The translations under genes and the position numbers were made by a program. Positions 5,949 to 5,958 of a stretch of DNA of 5,958 nt are shown here, piece after piece. Source of the DNA: Acidaminococcus fermentans (GTDB lineage Bacteria > Bacillota_C > Negativicutes > Acidaminococcales > Acidaminococcaceae); assembly GCA_004555735.1 (NCBI GenBank), contig SFHH01000139.1, positions 1 to 5,958 of the forward strand, given 5' to 3'. The notes below the pieces were generated by a model. It ran no database searches. It was not told where the DNA came from and was given only the letters and a program-made list of their open reading frames with translations. Positions within the stretch are counted from its first letter, which is position 1. Every line of letters starts with the position of its first letter.

Positions 5949-5958
5949 TTTCTAAATA

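Larger units (their letters stand above)
3397..5958 (-). pseudogene. Decayed phage polyvalent-protein gene (C-terminal part, 5' end outside window)
   Basis: Three consecutive minus-strand pieces in three frames form one protein when two 10-bp insertions are removed. At 4813-4832 the repaired reading is MNGGNLDILADFNLTPEEYR; at 3913-3930 it is HNGVHIKSDSYDANHWPD. Polyvalent proteins are very large phage or plasmid proteins, often thousands of residues, that are injected with the DNA and carry several enzyme-like domains. This window holds only about 840 codons of the 3' part. Other lesions are TAA at 4739-4741 and, before the first ATG, TAG at 5952-5954 in the same frame. No piece has a visible ribosome binding site. 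The left end coincides with the CRISPR-like repeat at 3394-3424, so the natural C terminus may be missing. No capsid, integrase or packaging gene is in view, so this is a remnant and not a demonstrable prophage. Confidence 0.8.

Overview
All recognisable coding sequence lies on the minus strand, so the window reads from right (5958) to left (1). The strong AAAGGAG(G)-type ribosome binding sites, an AddB-like recombination nuclease and a fairly GC-rich chromosomal part suggest a Bacillota genome. The wording of the AddB-like protein makes a member of the Negativicutes plausible, but this is inferred from style and not proven.

Right part (about 3397-5958): remains of one very large phage or mobile-element 'polyvalent protein' gene. 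Three successive minus-strand reading-frame pieces (5948-4812, 4811-3914, about 3922-3397) join into one continuous protein if two short insertions are removed. These insertions sit at 4813-4832 and 3913-3930. Each is an 8-bp direct repeat around a GG/CC dinucleotide and adds exactly 10 bp, giving a +1 frameshift. A further in-frame TAA (4739-4741) interrupts the middle piece, and a TAG (5952-5954) precedes the first ATG. The pieces carry the C-terminal half of an ADP-ribosyltransferase-like polyvalent domain, an HExxH metallopeptidase-like domain, an Ala/Lys/Glu-rich helical region and a C-terminal helical domain. The gene is a decayed pseudogene.

Junction (3394-3424): the last codons and stop of the phage remnant lie inside one copy of a sequence that looks like a type I-C CRISPR repeat. 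The window holds no second copy. Phage-derived DNA is on one side and the chromosomal promoter of the next gene on the other. The boundary of the phage segment therefore appears to coincide with a solitary, slightly degenerate CRISPR repeat.

Middle (2258-3364): an unrecognised membrane-anchored protein with a propeller-like extracytoplasmic part, having its own sigma-A-type promoter (3336-3364) and a TTG start favoured by ribosome binding site spacing. It is followed by a minus-strand intrinsic terminator (2157-2198) next to a small palindromic, heptamer-repeat element (2201-2235).

Left part (1-2139): an AddB/RexB-like helicase-nuclease subunit. It begins 18 nt after the terminator's T-run with a good ribosome binding site. 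It is broken by a +1 frameshift near 571-590, beside a strong intragenic hairpin. The other frame continues the protein without a stop to the window edge, including the start of the PD-(D/E)XK nuclease domain with a CPF cysteine motif.
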